Assembly (NCBI RefSeq): GCF_014596725.1
Contig: NZ_JACVEG010000002.1
Span: forward strand, 1-64,000
DNA from: Vibrio sp. Y2-5
Lineage (GTDB): Bacteria; Pseudomonadota; Gammaproteobacteria; Enterobacterales; Vibrionaceae
Length of the DNA stretch: 64,000 nt
Direction of reading: 5' to 3'
In this document: one piece after another, positions 45,843 to 54,568 of the stretch
Layout of the letters: every line of letters begins with the position of its first letter
Position numbering within the stretch: position 1 is the first letter of the stretch
Notes under the pieces: model-generated
Told to the model about the DNA's origin: nothing
Databases searched by the model: none
Seen by the model: the letters and a program-made list of their open reading frames with translations, nothing else
Position numbers and translations under genes: made by a program

Positions 45843-46517
45843 ATGAATATCCTCATCACTGGAGCGACTAGCGGCATCGGCTATGAACTCACAAAATTGC
45901 TGGCGTCGAAAGGCCATAAGATTGTTGCGACTGGCAGAAATACTGAGAAATTGGCCGAGCTACAAGCCGAGACTCAGTGCTTCATCATTGAAGCTGACTT
46001 AAGTTGTGCCACTCAAACTGTCGATATGTTTAATAAATCTTATCACCAGCTAGGCAGACTGGATGTGTTGATCAACAACGCAGGTATGAACTCAAGAAAA
46101 TGTGCCATTGAAGAGTTCACTCTGGAAGAGTTTGATCACCAGTATGCTGTGAATCTGCGTGCGCCTGCACTGTTGAGCCGAGAAGCAGTGACGGTGATGA
46201 AACCGTTAAAGAAAGGATTCATCATCAATGTCGTCAGCACAGTGGCGAAACGCGCCAACGAAACCATGAGTGTCTATACTGCGATGAAGCAAGGGTTCGC
46301 AGGTTTCAGTTCAATTCTGATGAAAGAAGCTCAACCTCACGGCATTAAAGTAACAACGCTGTTTCCGGGCGGTACAGATACTAACTTCCGCGAAGTGGAA
46401 CGCCCTCAATATATGAGTGCTAAAAGCGTAGCCTACACCATCAACCAAATCCTCGAATTACCAGAAGATGTGGTGATGCATGAGATGGTCTTCCGCCCAC
46501 CGGTTGAACTCGAATAG
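45843..46517 (+). CDS. Short-chain dehydrogenase/reductase (SDR)
   Basis: A 224-residue classical SDR. The cofactor motif is GATSGIG (7-13) with NNAG at 78-81. The catalytic triad is Ser132, Tyr145 and Lys149 (SVYTAMK). The R32 after the second strand favours NADPH. Substrate unknown. Ends in a hairpin at 46533-46557. Confidence 0.92.
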   Translation: MNILITGATSGIGYELTKLLASKGHKIVATGRNTEKLAELQAETQCFIIEADLSCATQTVDMFNKSYHQLGRLDVLINNAGMNSRKCAIEEFTLEEFDHQYAVNLRAPALLSREAVTVMKPLKKGFIINVVSTVAKRANETMSVYTAMKQGFAGFSSILMKEAQPHGIKVTTLFPGGTDTNFREVERPQYMSAKSVAYTINQILELPEDVVMHEMVFRPPVELE

Positions 46518-46532
46518 CTTTACAAGATTGAA

Positions 46533-46557
46533 AGAGGGGCAAACCGATAGCCCCTCT
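46533..46557 (+). terminator. Hairpin after the SDR gene
   Basis: AGAGGGGC and GCCCCTCT form an eight-bp stem with a nine-base loop, 16 bases past the stop. Modest T-run. Confidence 0.65.
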
Positions 46558-46674
46558 TAGTCAAACCCACCTAGCCACATATTTACCATTTGCACAGCCC
46601 TACCTCATATCTGTTTTCTAAGCTGCGGAAAACCTCTAGAATGCGGCCGTTGAAATAAGCTTTAGGTAAATCCG

Positions 46675-47358
46675 TTGAAACTCAGCAAACGACTCAAACA
46701 AATCGACCAAATGATCACAGCGTCTTATGAACATATTTGGGACTGCTGCTGTGACCACGGTTTTCTCGGTGCATCGTTATTAAATAGACAGGCGGCGAAC
46801 AATATCCACTTTGTCGATATCGTGCCTAGCCTAATGTCAGAAGTTGAGAGCAAATTACAACGCTTTTATCCAAACTCTGAATCTGCGTGGCACACCCACT
46901 GCTTAGATGTCGCCAAACTACCGCTAGAGCATTACTCAGGCAAACATTTAGTGATCATTGCTGGTGTAGGTGGAGATTTGATGATGCACTTCATCAGTGA
47001 AATACGCCGTCAATATTCAAATCTAACAATCGACTTCTTGTTGTGTCCTGTGCATCACCAGTTTGCCTTACGCCAGAAACTGATTGAGCTTGAGCTCGGA
47101 CTGATTGATGAAGTACTGCTTGAAGAAAATGACCGCTTTTACGAAATCATATACGTCTCAACCAAAGCGGAAGAAAGGAAAACGATCGCGATGACGGGTA
47201 GCCGTATTTGGCATTGCAACAGTGAACAACAAGCCACTTCAGCAGACAAATACCTGAGTGCTACATTAAACCATTATCGCCGCATGCAAAGCGGTAACTC
47301 AGCAGATGTGCAGCACATCATCAATGCTTATTCGGAAGTGAAGTTGGAATACTCTTGA
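46675..47358 (+). CDS. TrmK-like tRNA (adenine-N1) methyltransferase
   Basis: A 227-residue SAM-dependent methyltransferase of the TrmK/YqfN (DUF633) type. KLSKRLKQIDQMI at the start and WDCCCDHGFLGASLL as the SAM motif I variant fit the family, which methylates N1 of A22 in some tRNAs. The start is TTG at 46675 with AGGT upstream; no ATG gives the full N-terminus. Converges with a GNAT gene. Confidence 0.8.
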   Translation: MKLSKRLKQIDQMITASYEHIWDCCCDHGFLGASLLNRQAANNIHFVDIVPSLMSEVESKLQRFYPNSESAWHTHCLDVAKLPLEHYSGKHLVIIAGVGGDLMMHFISEIRRQYSNLTIDFLLCPVHHQFALRQKLIELELGLIDEVLLEENDRFYEIIYVSTKAEERKTIAMTGSRIWHCNSEQQATSADKYLSATLNHYRRMQSGNSADVQHIINAYSEVKLEYS

Positions 47359-47364
47359 GATCAA

Positions 47365-47391
47365 GTGGCTGAATAATTCATATACAGCCAC
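47365..47391. terminator. Hairpin between convergent genes
   Basis: GTGGCTG and CAGCCAC form a seven-bp stem with a 13-base AT-rich loop between the methyltransferase and GNAT stop codons. Confidence 0.5.
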
Positions 47392-47414
47392 CATGTTAAG
47401 ACAAATTGAACGGT

Positions 47415-47915
47415 TTACTTTAGGGTTTTCTCATAGCAGGCAAGTGTCAGCGTTTTTCCATTAAGGATAAACGCATTCTTTTCTTGTCCTACGCGAACGA
47501 AACCTGCTTTTTCGAGCACACGCATAGAGGCAGGATTGTTTATGGCGGCTTTTGCGGTTAATAACCGAAGCTCCAACTCTTCACGGGCAATTTCAATCAG
47601 CTCTTTCACAGCAAAACTGGCGACACCTTTACCACTCCACTGTTGGCAAACTCGATAACCAACTTCACATTCATCATCGGTGAGTTCAATAAGATTTGCG
47701 CGAGCGATCACCTCACCGTCTTCAACCACGACATAGAAGTAACCTGTCCCTTCGTCATGCTCTTCAATCAAACTATTCGTGATATCACGAAAGCTAGCAA
47801 AGCTGTCATAACTCGATGGTCTAGGTGGTACAAATTGCTCAAACCAGTCACGGTTGTTTTTCTCAAACTCAAAAAGTGATTGGAAATGTTTTTCTTCTAA
47901 TAACTCTAATTCCAT
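47415..47915 (-). CDS. GNAT N-acetyltransferase, RimJ/RimL type
   Basis: A 166-residue GNAT protein. NRDWFEQFVPPRP near the start, the CoA-binding stretch VGYRVCQQWSGKGVASFAVKELIEIA and LRLLTAKAAINNPASMRVLEKAGFVRVG are characteristic of the RimJ/RimL subgroup. Substrate unknown. First (left-most) of seven GNAT genes clustered up to 57.5 kb. Confidence 0.88.
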   Translation of the reverse strand: MELELLEEKHFQSLFEFEKNNRDWFEQFVPPRPSSYDSFASFRDITNSLIEEHDEGTGYFYVVVEDGEVIARANLIELTDDECEVGYRVCQQWSGKGVASFAVKELIEIAREELELRLLTAKAAINNPASMRVLEKAGFVRVGQEKNAFILNGKTLTLACYEKTLK

Positions 47916-48145
47916 ATCTCAGATCCACGCGGAAATTTATTAAATGGTACGAGCCGAAATTTGAATATAACGCCCAGTGCATGGACTCGCAATGCATAAA
48001 TATCACATCTCGAACAATAAGATGCCGTATCAGAAAACGGCTACATTCACCAAGTTCACGCCAAAAGACCTCAATGTCAGTCGATGCTTTATTTGCACTG
48101 CTTGAGCCGCTAAAATGGCACAAATTTGAGGAACTGGACAAATCA

Positions 48146-48667
48146 ATGGCAAAGCTAACTCTCCAAGAACAGATGCTAAAAGCAGGCTTGGTTAACGAAA
48201 AAAAATTGAAGAAGGCAAAAAAAGGCTCGAAAAAATCTCGCGTTCAAGCTCGTGAAGTAAAAGCCGCAGTCGAGGAGAACAAACGCGCTCAGCTAGAACG
48301 TGATAAGGAACTTAGTCTGCAGCAGAAAGAGCAGCGTCTAAGCAAAGAAATCCGAGCTCAAATTAAACAGTTAGTAGAAATGAATAAAATTGATATCGCC
48401 GATGGTGACATCAAGTACAACTTCACTGATGGAACATTAGTGAAATCTCTGTATGTAACATCGTTGATCCGAGATCAACTGATCAAAGGTATTGTCGCGA
48501 TTGCTCGCTACGAAGAGACTTATGCAGTGATTCCAAGCGGTGTGGCAAACAAGATTGCCATGCGTGATGACAACACGGTTATCGAACAAAAAGCACTTGA
48601 AGCGGATCTTCCTGCAGAAGATGACCCATATGCGGATTTCGTTGTTCCAGACGATTTGATGTGGTAA
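48146..48667 (+). CDS. yaiL: DUF2058 protein (YaiL)
   Basis: A 173-residue protein matching E. coli YaiL closely by eye: MAKLTLQEQMLKAGLV at the start, KKSRVQAREVKAAVEENK, IKQLVEMNKIDIADGDI and DDPYADFVVPDDLMW at the end. A charged coiled-coil region covers about 20-85. The ATG at 48146 is placed by this homology; the frame is open far upstream, overlapping the GNAT gene. Function in nucleoprotein or ribosome biology is suspected, not known. Confidence 0.9.
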   Translation: MAKLTLQEQMLKAGLVNEKKLKKAKKGSKKSRVQAREVKAAVEENKRAQLERDKELSLQQKEQRLSKEIRAQIKQLVEMNKIDIADGDIKYNFTDGTLVKSLYVTSLIRDQLIKGIVAIARYEETYAVIPSGVANKIAMRDDNTVIEQKALEADLPAEDDPYADFVVPDDLMW

Positions 48668-48697
48668 TTCCCATAGCGGCAACACCCTGTTCTACAA

Positions 48698-48727
48698 TAA
48701 AAACGGCGCTAAGAGCGCCTTTTTTAT
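48698..48727. terminator. Bidirectional terminator after yaiL
   Basis: GGCGCT-aag-AGCGCC flanked by A-run and T-run between converging genes. Confidence 0.85.
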
Positions 48728-48745
48728 TGTCATCAAAGAGATACA

Positions 48746-49180
48746 CTAGACGTTTACGTTATCTGAGCTATTAAATGAATACATGGTTATCTCGTTGCGA
48801 GGATTCCAACCTAATTTGTCATAAAACCCTTTAGCACTGTGGTTCTCTTTGTACACAAATAAATGCGTTTTCGAGATGCCAAGTTCCGCCAATGCACGGA
48901 TGGATTGCTCAACCAACCCCTGCCCGATTCTCTGCCCGCGATAACGATCATCGACCGCTAGGTGTTGCAAATATCCACGCCGACCATCAGTGCCCACGAG
49001 TACTGCACCTACAATGGTATCGCCGTCAATCGCGACAAAACTAAGCCCCGGATTTCGCTTTAAATAGGCTGCAATATTTTGTTCAGAGTCGGCGTCTCTG
49101 AGTGACAAATTGTCCGTTTGTCCCCACAGTGTAATCACAGCTTGATAATCAGAAATATCCATTTCTCGTATGTTGATCAT
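48746..49180 (-). CDS. GNAT N-acetyltransferase, YpeA-like
   Basis: A 144-residue GNAT protein. IREMDISDYQAVITLWGQTDNL at the start and VDDRYRGQRIGQGLVEQSIRAL as the acetyl-CoA pyrophosphate-binding loop, followed by KENHSAKGFYDKLGW, resemble E. coli YpeA. It follows the AaaT-like gene by 14 bp, so they probably share a transcript. Substrate unknown. Confidence 0.87.
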   Translation of the reverse strand: MINIREMDISDYQAVITLWGQTDNLSLRDADSEQNIAAYLKRNPGLSFVAIDGDTIVGAVLVGTDGRRGYLQHLAVDDRYRGQRIGQGLVEQSIRALAELGISKTHLFVYKENHSAKGFYDKLGWNPRNEITMYSFNSSDNVNV

Positions 49181-49194
49181 CCTACATCCTCAAA

Positions 49195-49686
49195 TCAGTC
49201 TGATACCCGCGCCATATGATAGGCAGAAACGTATTCACCATTACGAAATGCGTAAGCCTTCGATTCACCTTCTATGGCAAAACCAAATTTCTTGTATAAG
49301 TTAATCGCTCGATCATTGTCACTGTATACCGTCAGTTCAATCCGTTTGAGATTCAACCAGTTGTCCGCCAAACCAATCACAGTAGCAAGCAAAGCGCTGC
49401 CAACACCACGGCCTTGAATATCATCTTTCACTCCCATTCCCAAAGAAGCCACATGACGTCTGCGTGGGCTGGTGCACACTTCAAAACCCAAGTTACCGAC
49501 AACTTCTCCATCCACAAGCGCAACATAGACATACACATTGTCTGGTACATCAGTCGTGCGCTTTTCCCACAAAGCCAGCGACGGGTGAGGGAGTTGGAGT
49601 GTACTCGAATAGGCATTTTTACCTTCATAAATCTCTTTAATGGCTCTTGCATCTGATGGCTCAGCCCGTCGAATTTCAACGCTCAT
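49195..49686 (-). CDS. aaaT: L-amino acid N-acetyltransferase AaaT (YhhY)
   Basis: A 163-residue GNAT protein that aligns by eye with E. coli AaaT along its length: STLQLPHPSLALWEKR, PRRRHVASLGMGV, DNWLNLKRIELTVYSDNDRAINLYKKFGF and ALRNGEYV-like AFRNGEYVSAYHMARV at the C-terminus. AaaT acetylates amino acids such as Phe and Met and may relieve toxic analogues. ATG at 49686 with GGAG eight bases upstream. Confidence 0.9.
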   Translation of the reverse strand: MSVEIRRAEPSDARAIKEIYEGKNAYSSTLQLPHPSLALWEKRTTDVPDNVYVYVALVDGEVVGNLGFEVCTSPRRRHVASLGMGVKDDIQGRGVGSALLATVIGLADNWLNLKRIELTVYSDNDRAINLYKKFGFAIEGESKAYAFRNGEYVSAYHMARVSD

Positions 49687-49709
49687 AATGACTCCAACAC
49701 TCTCTTCAA

Positions 49710-49913
49710 TTAACAACGTTTCCGTTGCACTTTTCTCTGTTTACATCGTTCTATAATCTGGTTTTTTTCTGCGTCGGACGACGCGCTCCAATGAATGATT
49801 TCTTCTAAGGACCGAAAACACCCAACACAAATATCTTGTTCATCCAGGCAACACTGACGAATACAAGGTGATGCTGGGGAATTCCCTGCCCCACTGTCGG
49901 CTTTCAAACTCAT
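49710..49913 (-). CDS. DUF1289 small Cys-rich protein
   Basis: A 67-residue protein. SPCIRQCCLDEQDICVGCFRSLEEI is the DUF1289 signature, a probable zinc or iron-sulfur binding Cys4 knuckle. ATG at 49913 preferred over 49934 because AGGA lies nine bases upstream. Function unknown. Confidence 0.88.
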   Translation of the reverse strand: MSLKADSGAGNSPASPCIRQCCLDEQDICVGCFRSLEEIIHWSASSDAEKNQIIERCKQRKVQRKRC

Positions 49914-49949
49914 CTTTTTTCCTAGATCTGCCACATATTTCTCTGAAAG

Positions 49950-50744
49950 CTAAATATAAATAGTTCCACGAGAGTAAAGCACACCAAATCCGGACACGAG
50001 CACCCGATCATCAAGCACTTGGCAATAAAGCACTCCGCCACGTTTTGAAGCCTGATAGGCAATCAGTTCACTTTTCTCAAGTTGCTCTGCCCAGTAAGGT
50101 GCAAGTCCTGAGTGAATCGAACCGGTAACAGGGTCTTCATCTCCGCCGTTTGCTGGCCAAAAATATCGTGAAATGAAATCAAACTCGCCTTCCGACTGAG
50201 CCGTCACCACTGCGTCATAGGGCGCTAATAACTTAAGCTGTTCGCTGTGATATTCCACATCTCGAACATCTTGCTCGCTCGGTAAAACAGCGAAATACGC
50301 TTGTCTGTTTCTGAGCACTTTTACTGGCTTAATCGATAGACTTTCCAGCAGTGCAGTTGGAATATCGTCAATGATTTGTGGTTTTTGATTCGGAAAGCTC
50401 ATTTCGATACGCCCATCAGCCTGTTGGTTAACCTGAAGTTCACCGACTTGTGTGGTAACAAACTCAATCTGACCTTCACAGCCTAAAAATTGGAAAAGAA
50501 CATATGATGCGGCCAACGTTGCATGCCCACAGAAATCAATTTCCGTCAGTGGTGAAAACCAACGTATTTGGTATCGATTGGGGGCCAGAGCTTTGATAAA
50601 TGCTGTTTCTGATAAATTGTTCTCCGCCGCGATATTTTGCATAAGCTCGCTGGAAGGCCAATCGGCTACAGGCACGACTGCGGCTGAATTTCCCTGAAAC
50701 TTCTTATCAGTGAACGCATCCACCACAAAGACTTTTAATTCCAT
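49950..50744 (-). CDS. PhzF-family isomerase-like protein
   Basis: A 264-residue protein with the PhzF/diaminopimelate-epimerase-like fold: FVVDAFTDKKFQGNSAAVV at the start, NLSETAFI with the catalytic Glu, IDFCGHATLAASYVL and GGDEDPVTGSIHSGLAPYW. No phenazine genes are nearby, so this is a generic family member of unknown substrate. Confidence 0.92.
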   Translation of the reverse strand: MELKVFVVDAFTDKKFQGNSAAVVPVADWPSSELMQNIAAENNLSETAFIKALAPNRYQIRWFSPLTEIDFCGHATLAASYVLFQFLGCEGQIEFVTTQVGELQVNQQADGRIEMSFPNQKPQIIDDIPTALLESLSIKPVKVLRNRQAYFAVLPSEQDVRDVEYHSEQLKLLAPYDAVVTAQSEGEFDFISRYFWPANGGDEDPVTGSIHSGLAPYWAEQLEKSELIAYQASKRGGVLYCQVLDDRVLVSGFGVLYSRGTIYI

Positions 50745-50791
50745 CTGATTGGCTCCAACGATTTATCAAAGACGATACTCAAAGTTTATAT

Positions 50792-51262
50792 CTATAAACT
50801 TAACTGCATGATGTGCTGTGGGCCAACAGGTCCGCCTGTATACAACTCACCACTATCCACAAAGCCACATTTCAAATAACACCCATAAGCGGCCTTGTTG
50901 CGACAATTTACCGTTAACTGCATTACTTCATAGTCAGGATAATGCTTCGCTACATAGCTTGGCAGTGCTCTGATGGCTTGGGTCGCAATACCTTTGCCTT
51001 GATATTTCTGGTCCACCAACAAAGCCCTTACGCCTATCGCCTTCTGCTGTCCAAACTGATATTTGGCAGAGTAATCCAGATCCAGCAAAAAGAAGCCGAC
51101 GGCTTTGTCTTCGAAAATAATAAGGTGGGGATGTTCGGACTCTGTTAACTGCTCAACCACATGGGGAACATTGCTGACCGTAAACTGAGCTTGGTCGCTT
51201 AGAACACTCAACAGGCTGGCTTCTTCTTCCCTGACTGGGCTGTATTTCTCAATCGTTACCAC
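50792..51262 (-). CDS. GNAT N-acetyltransferase
   Basis: A 156-residue GNAT protein. VGFFLLDLDYS strand, VRALLVDQKYQGKGIATQAIRALPSYV as CoA-binding loop and VNCRNKAAYGCYLKCGFVDSGE mark the fold. The start is GTG at 51262 with AGGG upstream. Substrate unknown. Confidence 0.85.
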   Translation of the reverse strand: MVTIEKYSPVREEEASLLSVLSDQAQFTVSNVPHVVEQLTESEHPHLIIFEDKAVGFFLLDLDYSAKYQFGQQKAIGVRALLVDQKYQGKGIATQAIRALPSYVAKHYPDYEVMQLTVNCRNKAAYGCYLKCGFVDSGELYTGGPVGPQHIMQLSL

Positions 51263-51502
51263 AACTATCCCTGACCCTTTTCACTTTTTGTAAACGAAAC
51301 AGATGCTCTCTCATTGTAAGGAGAACATCATCGTTTACTGAACGTAATAGTTATGCAACAAAGATTCAACAAGAAAATAAATTAACCTGTTGATTTACTG
51401 TCATTCATAAGAAGCCGAAGAGATAGTTTCCGAACTGATAGCTTGGTCCTGATTTTGTAAAACCCATCATTTGTGCATTACTTCGCTACCTGCGTTTAGC
51501 AA

Positions 51503-51868
51503 TTATTGTTCGCCTAAACCTTCAGACCAAACAGCAAACTCATTGCCACTGGGCTCTGTAAAGTGAAAACGACAACCTCCGGGAAACTCAAAAATAGGGC
51601 GGACGATATCGCCTCCATTGAGCAGCACTTTTTCTAGTGTCTCTTCAATGTTGACACTGTAAAAGATCAGAAGCGCACCGCCATTGGCGCTTTGGCTGCA
51701 AGCGTCTGCTTTGTAAAAACCACCGTCGATGCCTTGGTCGGAAAACGCAGCGTAGTCTGGCCCGTAATCAATAAACTCCCAGCCGAAAACCATAGAGAAA
51801 AAAGTCTTAGTGGCGATTAAATCTTTCGCGGCATATTCAACGTAATTGATTTTCTCATGTTGTTTCAT
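51503..51868 (-). CDS. VOC-family (glyoxalase-like) protein
   Basis: A 121-residue protein with the paired beta-alpha-beta-beta-beta modules of the vicinal oxygen chelate superfamily: INYVEYAAKDLIATKTFFSMVFGWEF at the start and GGDIVRPIFEFPGGCRFHFTEPSGNEFAVW at the end. Good AGGG Shine-Dalgarno. Specific role unknown. Confidence 0.88.
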   Translation of the reverse strand: MKQHEKINYVEYAAKDLIATKTFFSMVFGWEFIDYGPDYAAFSDQGIDGGFYKADACSQSANGGALLIFYSVNIEETLEKVLLNGGDIVRPIFEFPGGCRFHFTEPSGNEFAVWSEGLGEQ

Positions 51869-52253
51869 TGTTATCCCTTCCTACAATAGATGCTTGTTAT
51901 CACGACATATTCTCAAACAACAATCGGTAATAGTTTGATTCAATACTTTACTTAAGCCTAGCACTCTATTGGATTTCAGGAAGTTTCAGCAAAGGAATCT
52001 ATTGGGAAATTACAGTTTAAGATCAGCGATATAAAAAGTGGTTGGGATTGCTTGCGTCAGTTGAGCCAACAACTTCGTAATTAGCAGCAAGCATAAGTGA
52101 CAGCGTCACGAAATATGTTCACAAGAAAGCAGAGTTTGGTACCAGAAGGTTATATAGGAAATGAAAAACTGAGAGAAGAGATACATAGAGCATGCACCCT
52201 ATGTATCGAATTCAAGTGGCGAATAGTGCATATTCGCCAAAGATAAGAGCGGC
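51869..52253. other. Intergenic region, only a hairpin recognised
   Basis: About 385 bases between the VOC and DUF3297 genes. The only structure is a perfect 8-bp hairpin at 52217-52239 (TGGCGAAT / ATTCGCCA), just past the DUF3297 stop, probably its terminator. No attC-like site or gene was seen. Confidence 0.45.
52217..52239 (-). terminator. Hairpin downstream of the DUF3297 gene
   Basis: TGGCGAAT and ATTCGCCA enclose seven bases, 15 bases past the leftward DUF3297 stop. Weak T-run. Confidence 0.55.
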
Positions 52254-52502
52254 TTACTTGTAGAAAGCTTCTACTTCACCTTTTAGAGTGATTAGCATTG
52301 GATTACCCCAACGGTCTTTTGCTTTTGGTGAAGGAATTTTTACCCAACCTTCACTGATGCAGTACTCTTCAACATCAGTACGCTCTTTACCGTTTAGACG
52401 AATACCAATATGGTGTTCAAAGCACTCAGCAACAAAATGCGGGCTGCGTGGATTGCCTGATAGATGATCTGGTAAAGCTGGTTTAGAGTTGTTTTCGCTC
52501 AT
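52254..52502 (-). CDS. DUF3297 protein
   Basis: An 82-residue protein matching the DUF3297 pattern: LPDHLSGNPRSPHFV, GIRLNGKERTDVEEYCISEGW and KDRWGNPMLITLKGEVEAFY. Good Shine-Dalgarno (AGGT). Function unknown; conserved in gammaproteobacteria. Confidence 0.88.
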   Translation of the reverse strand: MSENNSKPALPDHLSGNPRSPHFVAECFEHHIGIRLNGKERTDVEEYCISEGWVKIPSPKAKDRWGNPMLITLKGEVEAFYK

Positions 52503-52616
52503 TTTTATGACCTGATATAAAAAAAGTAGGCCATTTTAAACAATGCGAGCCACAGGCTCAACAAATAACACCCTTCATCACTCTATGGTTATAGGGTTAT
52601 GAATTTCAGTACAATT

Positions 52617-53111
52617 CTAGCGGCTAAGTTCCAACTGCCAATACCCCACTGAAACCTGTTGATCAAATTTAAACCCTATATTGATGAACTCCCCAACTTT
52701 TTTAAACCCCATGCGCTCATGCAAAGCCACACTTGAAGGATTAGGCAGAGCAATAGAACCAACTGCATTCTTGTAACCTGCACTTTTCAACATCTCCAAC
52801 AGCTCGCCATAAAGCGCTCGACCAATGCCGTTACCTTTCATTTCATGGGCAACGTAGATAGAGGGCTCAACGGTGTAGCGGTATGCGCTGCGGGCTTTCC
52901 ACTGGTTAGCGTAAGCATATCCTCTCACCTCCCCGTCTTGCTCTAGAACAATCCAAGGCAGTCCCTGACTCAACACGTTTTCAACACGGTTGGTCATCTC
53001 TTCTATGCTTACGGGGAATTCTTCGAAAGATATGGTGGTGGTAGCGATATAGTGGTTATAAATCTGAACAATTGAATCAATATCTGAACTCGATACTTTA
53101 CGAATGAGCAT
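52617..53111 (-). CDS. GNAT N-acetyltransferase, phosphinothricin-acetyltransferase-like
   Basis: A 164-residue GNAT protein of the PAT/MnaT group: IVQIYNHYIATTTISFEEFPVS at the start, RGYAYANQWKARSAYRYTVEPSIYV and GNGIGRALYGELLEMLKSAGY, then HERMGFKKVGEF. Family members acetylate amines such as methionine sulfone or phosphinothricin. GGAGGA Shine-Dalgarno. Natural substrate unknown. Confidence 0.9.
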   Translation of the reverse strand: MLIRKVSSSDIDSIVQIYNHYIATTTISFEEFPVSIEEMTNRVENVLSQGLPWIVLEQDGEVRGYAYANQWKARSAYRYTVEPSIYVAHEMKGNGIGRALYGELLEMLKSAGYKNAVGSIALPNPSSVALHERMGFKKVGEFINIGFKFDQQVSVGYWQLELSR

Positions 53112-53282
53112 ACGTCCTCCATGACGTCATCTTGTTGTTACTCTGCGCTTCAACAAGTAAGCGATTTTTACTCAATTTAAAACAAATCTTACTTTTTTGA
53201 CATAGTAATTGATGCTGTTGGTTCAACAAATACATTAACCTCAGCTATGCTTGTTATTTCATAAGCAATGAGGGCTGGTTTT

Positions 53283-53465
53283 ATGGTGGAGAAATTGAAG
53301 ATGCCATACATCACGGAAACCGTCTTGGTTGATGGTGTATATCACGCTGAGCGTCGGGTCATCATTGAACGACGCCAAAGTAAAAAACATTGTGTGAATT
53401 ATGAACGCAGAAGGAATCAAGACCCACGCTTACCTGCATTTAAACCCATCAACGAAGTCATATAG
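53283..53465 (+). CDS. Small basic hypothetical protein
   Basis: A 60-residue protein, unrecognised. Basic and Arg-rich in the second half (RRVIIERRQSKKHCVNYERRRNQDPR). Reads as a short beta-hairpin followed by a charged tail. ATG at 53283 has GAGGG eight bases upstream. One of few rightward genes in this part. Coding likelihood moderate. Confidence 0.55.
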   Translation: MVEKLKMPYITETVLVDGVYHAERRVIIERRQSKKHCVNYERRRNQDPRLPAFKPINEVI

Positions 53466-53502
53466 GTACGTTACCAATCAAATAAGCCCTTTCGCAAATA
53501 GC

Positions 53503-53721
53503 TTAACTGAAGGTTCGAATATAGAGAGCTTCTACCTTGTCTCTCGCCCACTGAGTGCGGCGTAAAAATTTCAGCGATGACTTGATGGAAGGGTCGTTAT
53601 AAAAACAATTCAAATGAATCTCAGCATCTAAACCTTCCCAGCCATAGTGTTCGACCAACTGAGTAAGAATTTTCTCTAGGGTTAGACCGTGTAATGGATT
53701 ATTAGCTTGCGGTTGGCTCAT
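53503..53721 (-). CDS. VF530-family small protein (DUF2132)
   Basis: A 72-residue protein with the VF530 pattern [25 protein letters not shown] and [25 protein letters not shown]. Family members are small helical, suggested to bind DNA. GAGAAG Shine-Dalgarno. Confidence 0.88.
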   Translation of the reverse strand: MSQPQANNPLHGLTLEKILTQLVEHYGWEGLDAEIHLNCFYNDPSIKSSLKFLRRTQWARDKVEALYIRTFS

Positions 53722-53810
53722 TTGGTGCTTCTCAGTAACAGAAAAATTGGAGGGGCAGTTTAACAGAAAGGATAAACAAGACCTTATCTATCTCAAAATT
53801 CCCCGCGAAA

Positions 53811-54086
53811 TTATTCAACAATCTCATAGTAACGCTCTACATCTCGCGTAACTTTGCCCCAATAAGACGCTTTGACTCGCTGCTGATGATGTTCAAATGA
53901 AGCTCTGTCTAAAAACTCTTCATAAACATCAAACCGTTGAGGGTTATCGGCGTTTTCAACTACTTCAAAGACTAAACATCCTTGTTCTTGCAGTGTTAGC
54001 CTTTTGTGATTGATGAGTTCCTGTTTCACGGCATCCAAATCCGTTTCAGGAACAAGTATAAAACCTTTTAATACGACTTTAGACAT
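53811..54086 (-). CDS. ABM-domain (YgiN-like) monooxygenase-fold protein
   Basis: A 91-residue dimeric alpha-beta barrel (antibiotic biosynthesis monooxygenase) domain: VLKGFILVPETDLDAVKQELINHKRLTLQEQGCLVFEV then FDVYEEFLDRASFEHHQ. ATG at 54086 with TAGG upstream is preferred; the frame runs back into the GFA gene. Substrate unknown; may be a heme or quinol-related enzyme. Confidence 0.82.
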   Translation of the reverse strand: MSKVVLKGFILVPETDLDAVKQELINHKRLTLQEQGCLVFEVVENADNPQRFDVYEEFLDRASFEHHQQRVKASYWGKVTRDVERYYEIVE

Positions 54087-54114
54087 AAACATCCTACTGT
54101 GTCTTTCTGCGAGC

Positions 54115-54537
54115 TTAAGCGTTGGGGAGCGTCTCAAACGATGGAATGTTTGAAAGGTCTTTAGACCAACTTGCACAACTGCCTACAAATATTTTTGCTG
54201 TCGGCAATAGGGATGGTGCGTCATCTAAACTGCCAGCGGGAACGACGACACTCTTTATGCTGTCCGCAACCATAGGTAATGCAGAACCGCAGTGTTGACA
54301 GAAACTTTTGGCGTGTCTGCTGTTGGGATGAAGATACGTTTTCACATCGCTTTCTCCCTGCGTCCAAACCAACTTAGCAGACGGTGCAAATAAGTTTGAA
54401 GCATGCGCTGAACCAGTATCTTTTTGGCAACGAGAACAATGACAGAGAAAAAACGACTGGAATTCCCCGATAAGTTCAAATTTCACCGCTGAGCATAAAC
54501 AAGACCCTTTGTATGTTGCTACTTTTGCATTAGTCAT
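54115..54537 (-). CDS. GFA-family zinc protein
   Basis: A 140-residue member of the glutathione-dependent formaldehyde-activating (GFA) fold. Zinc ligands are in GSCLCSAV, CHCSRCQK and FCQHCGS. Strong GGAGG Shine-Dalgarno. Actual reaction unclear; many members are not formaldehyde enzymes. Confidence 0.9.
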   Translation of the reverse strand: MTNAKVATYKGSCLCSAVKFELIGEFQSFFLCHCSRCQKDTGSAHASNLFAPSAKLVWTQGESDVKTYLHPNSRHAKSFCQHCGSALPMVADSIKSVVVPAGSLDDAPSLLPTAKIFVGSCASWSKDLSNIPSFETLPNA

Positions 54538-54568
54538 ATCGCCTCCTGAACGTCCTAAAATTATCCAA

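Noticed and set aside
47825..48145. N-terminal extension of YaiL
   Set aside because: The YaiL family starts at MAKLTLQEQ; the upstream part overlaps the opposite GNAT gene and has no family resemblance.
49950..50744. Phenazine biosynthesis
   Set aside because: A lone PhzF-family gene without any other phz gene; such proteins are common and mostly of unknown role.
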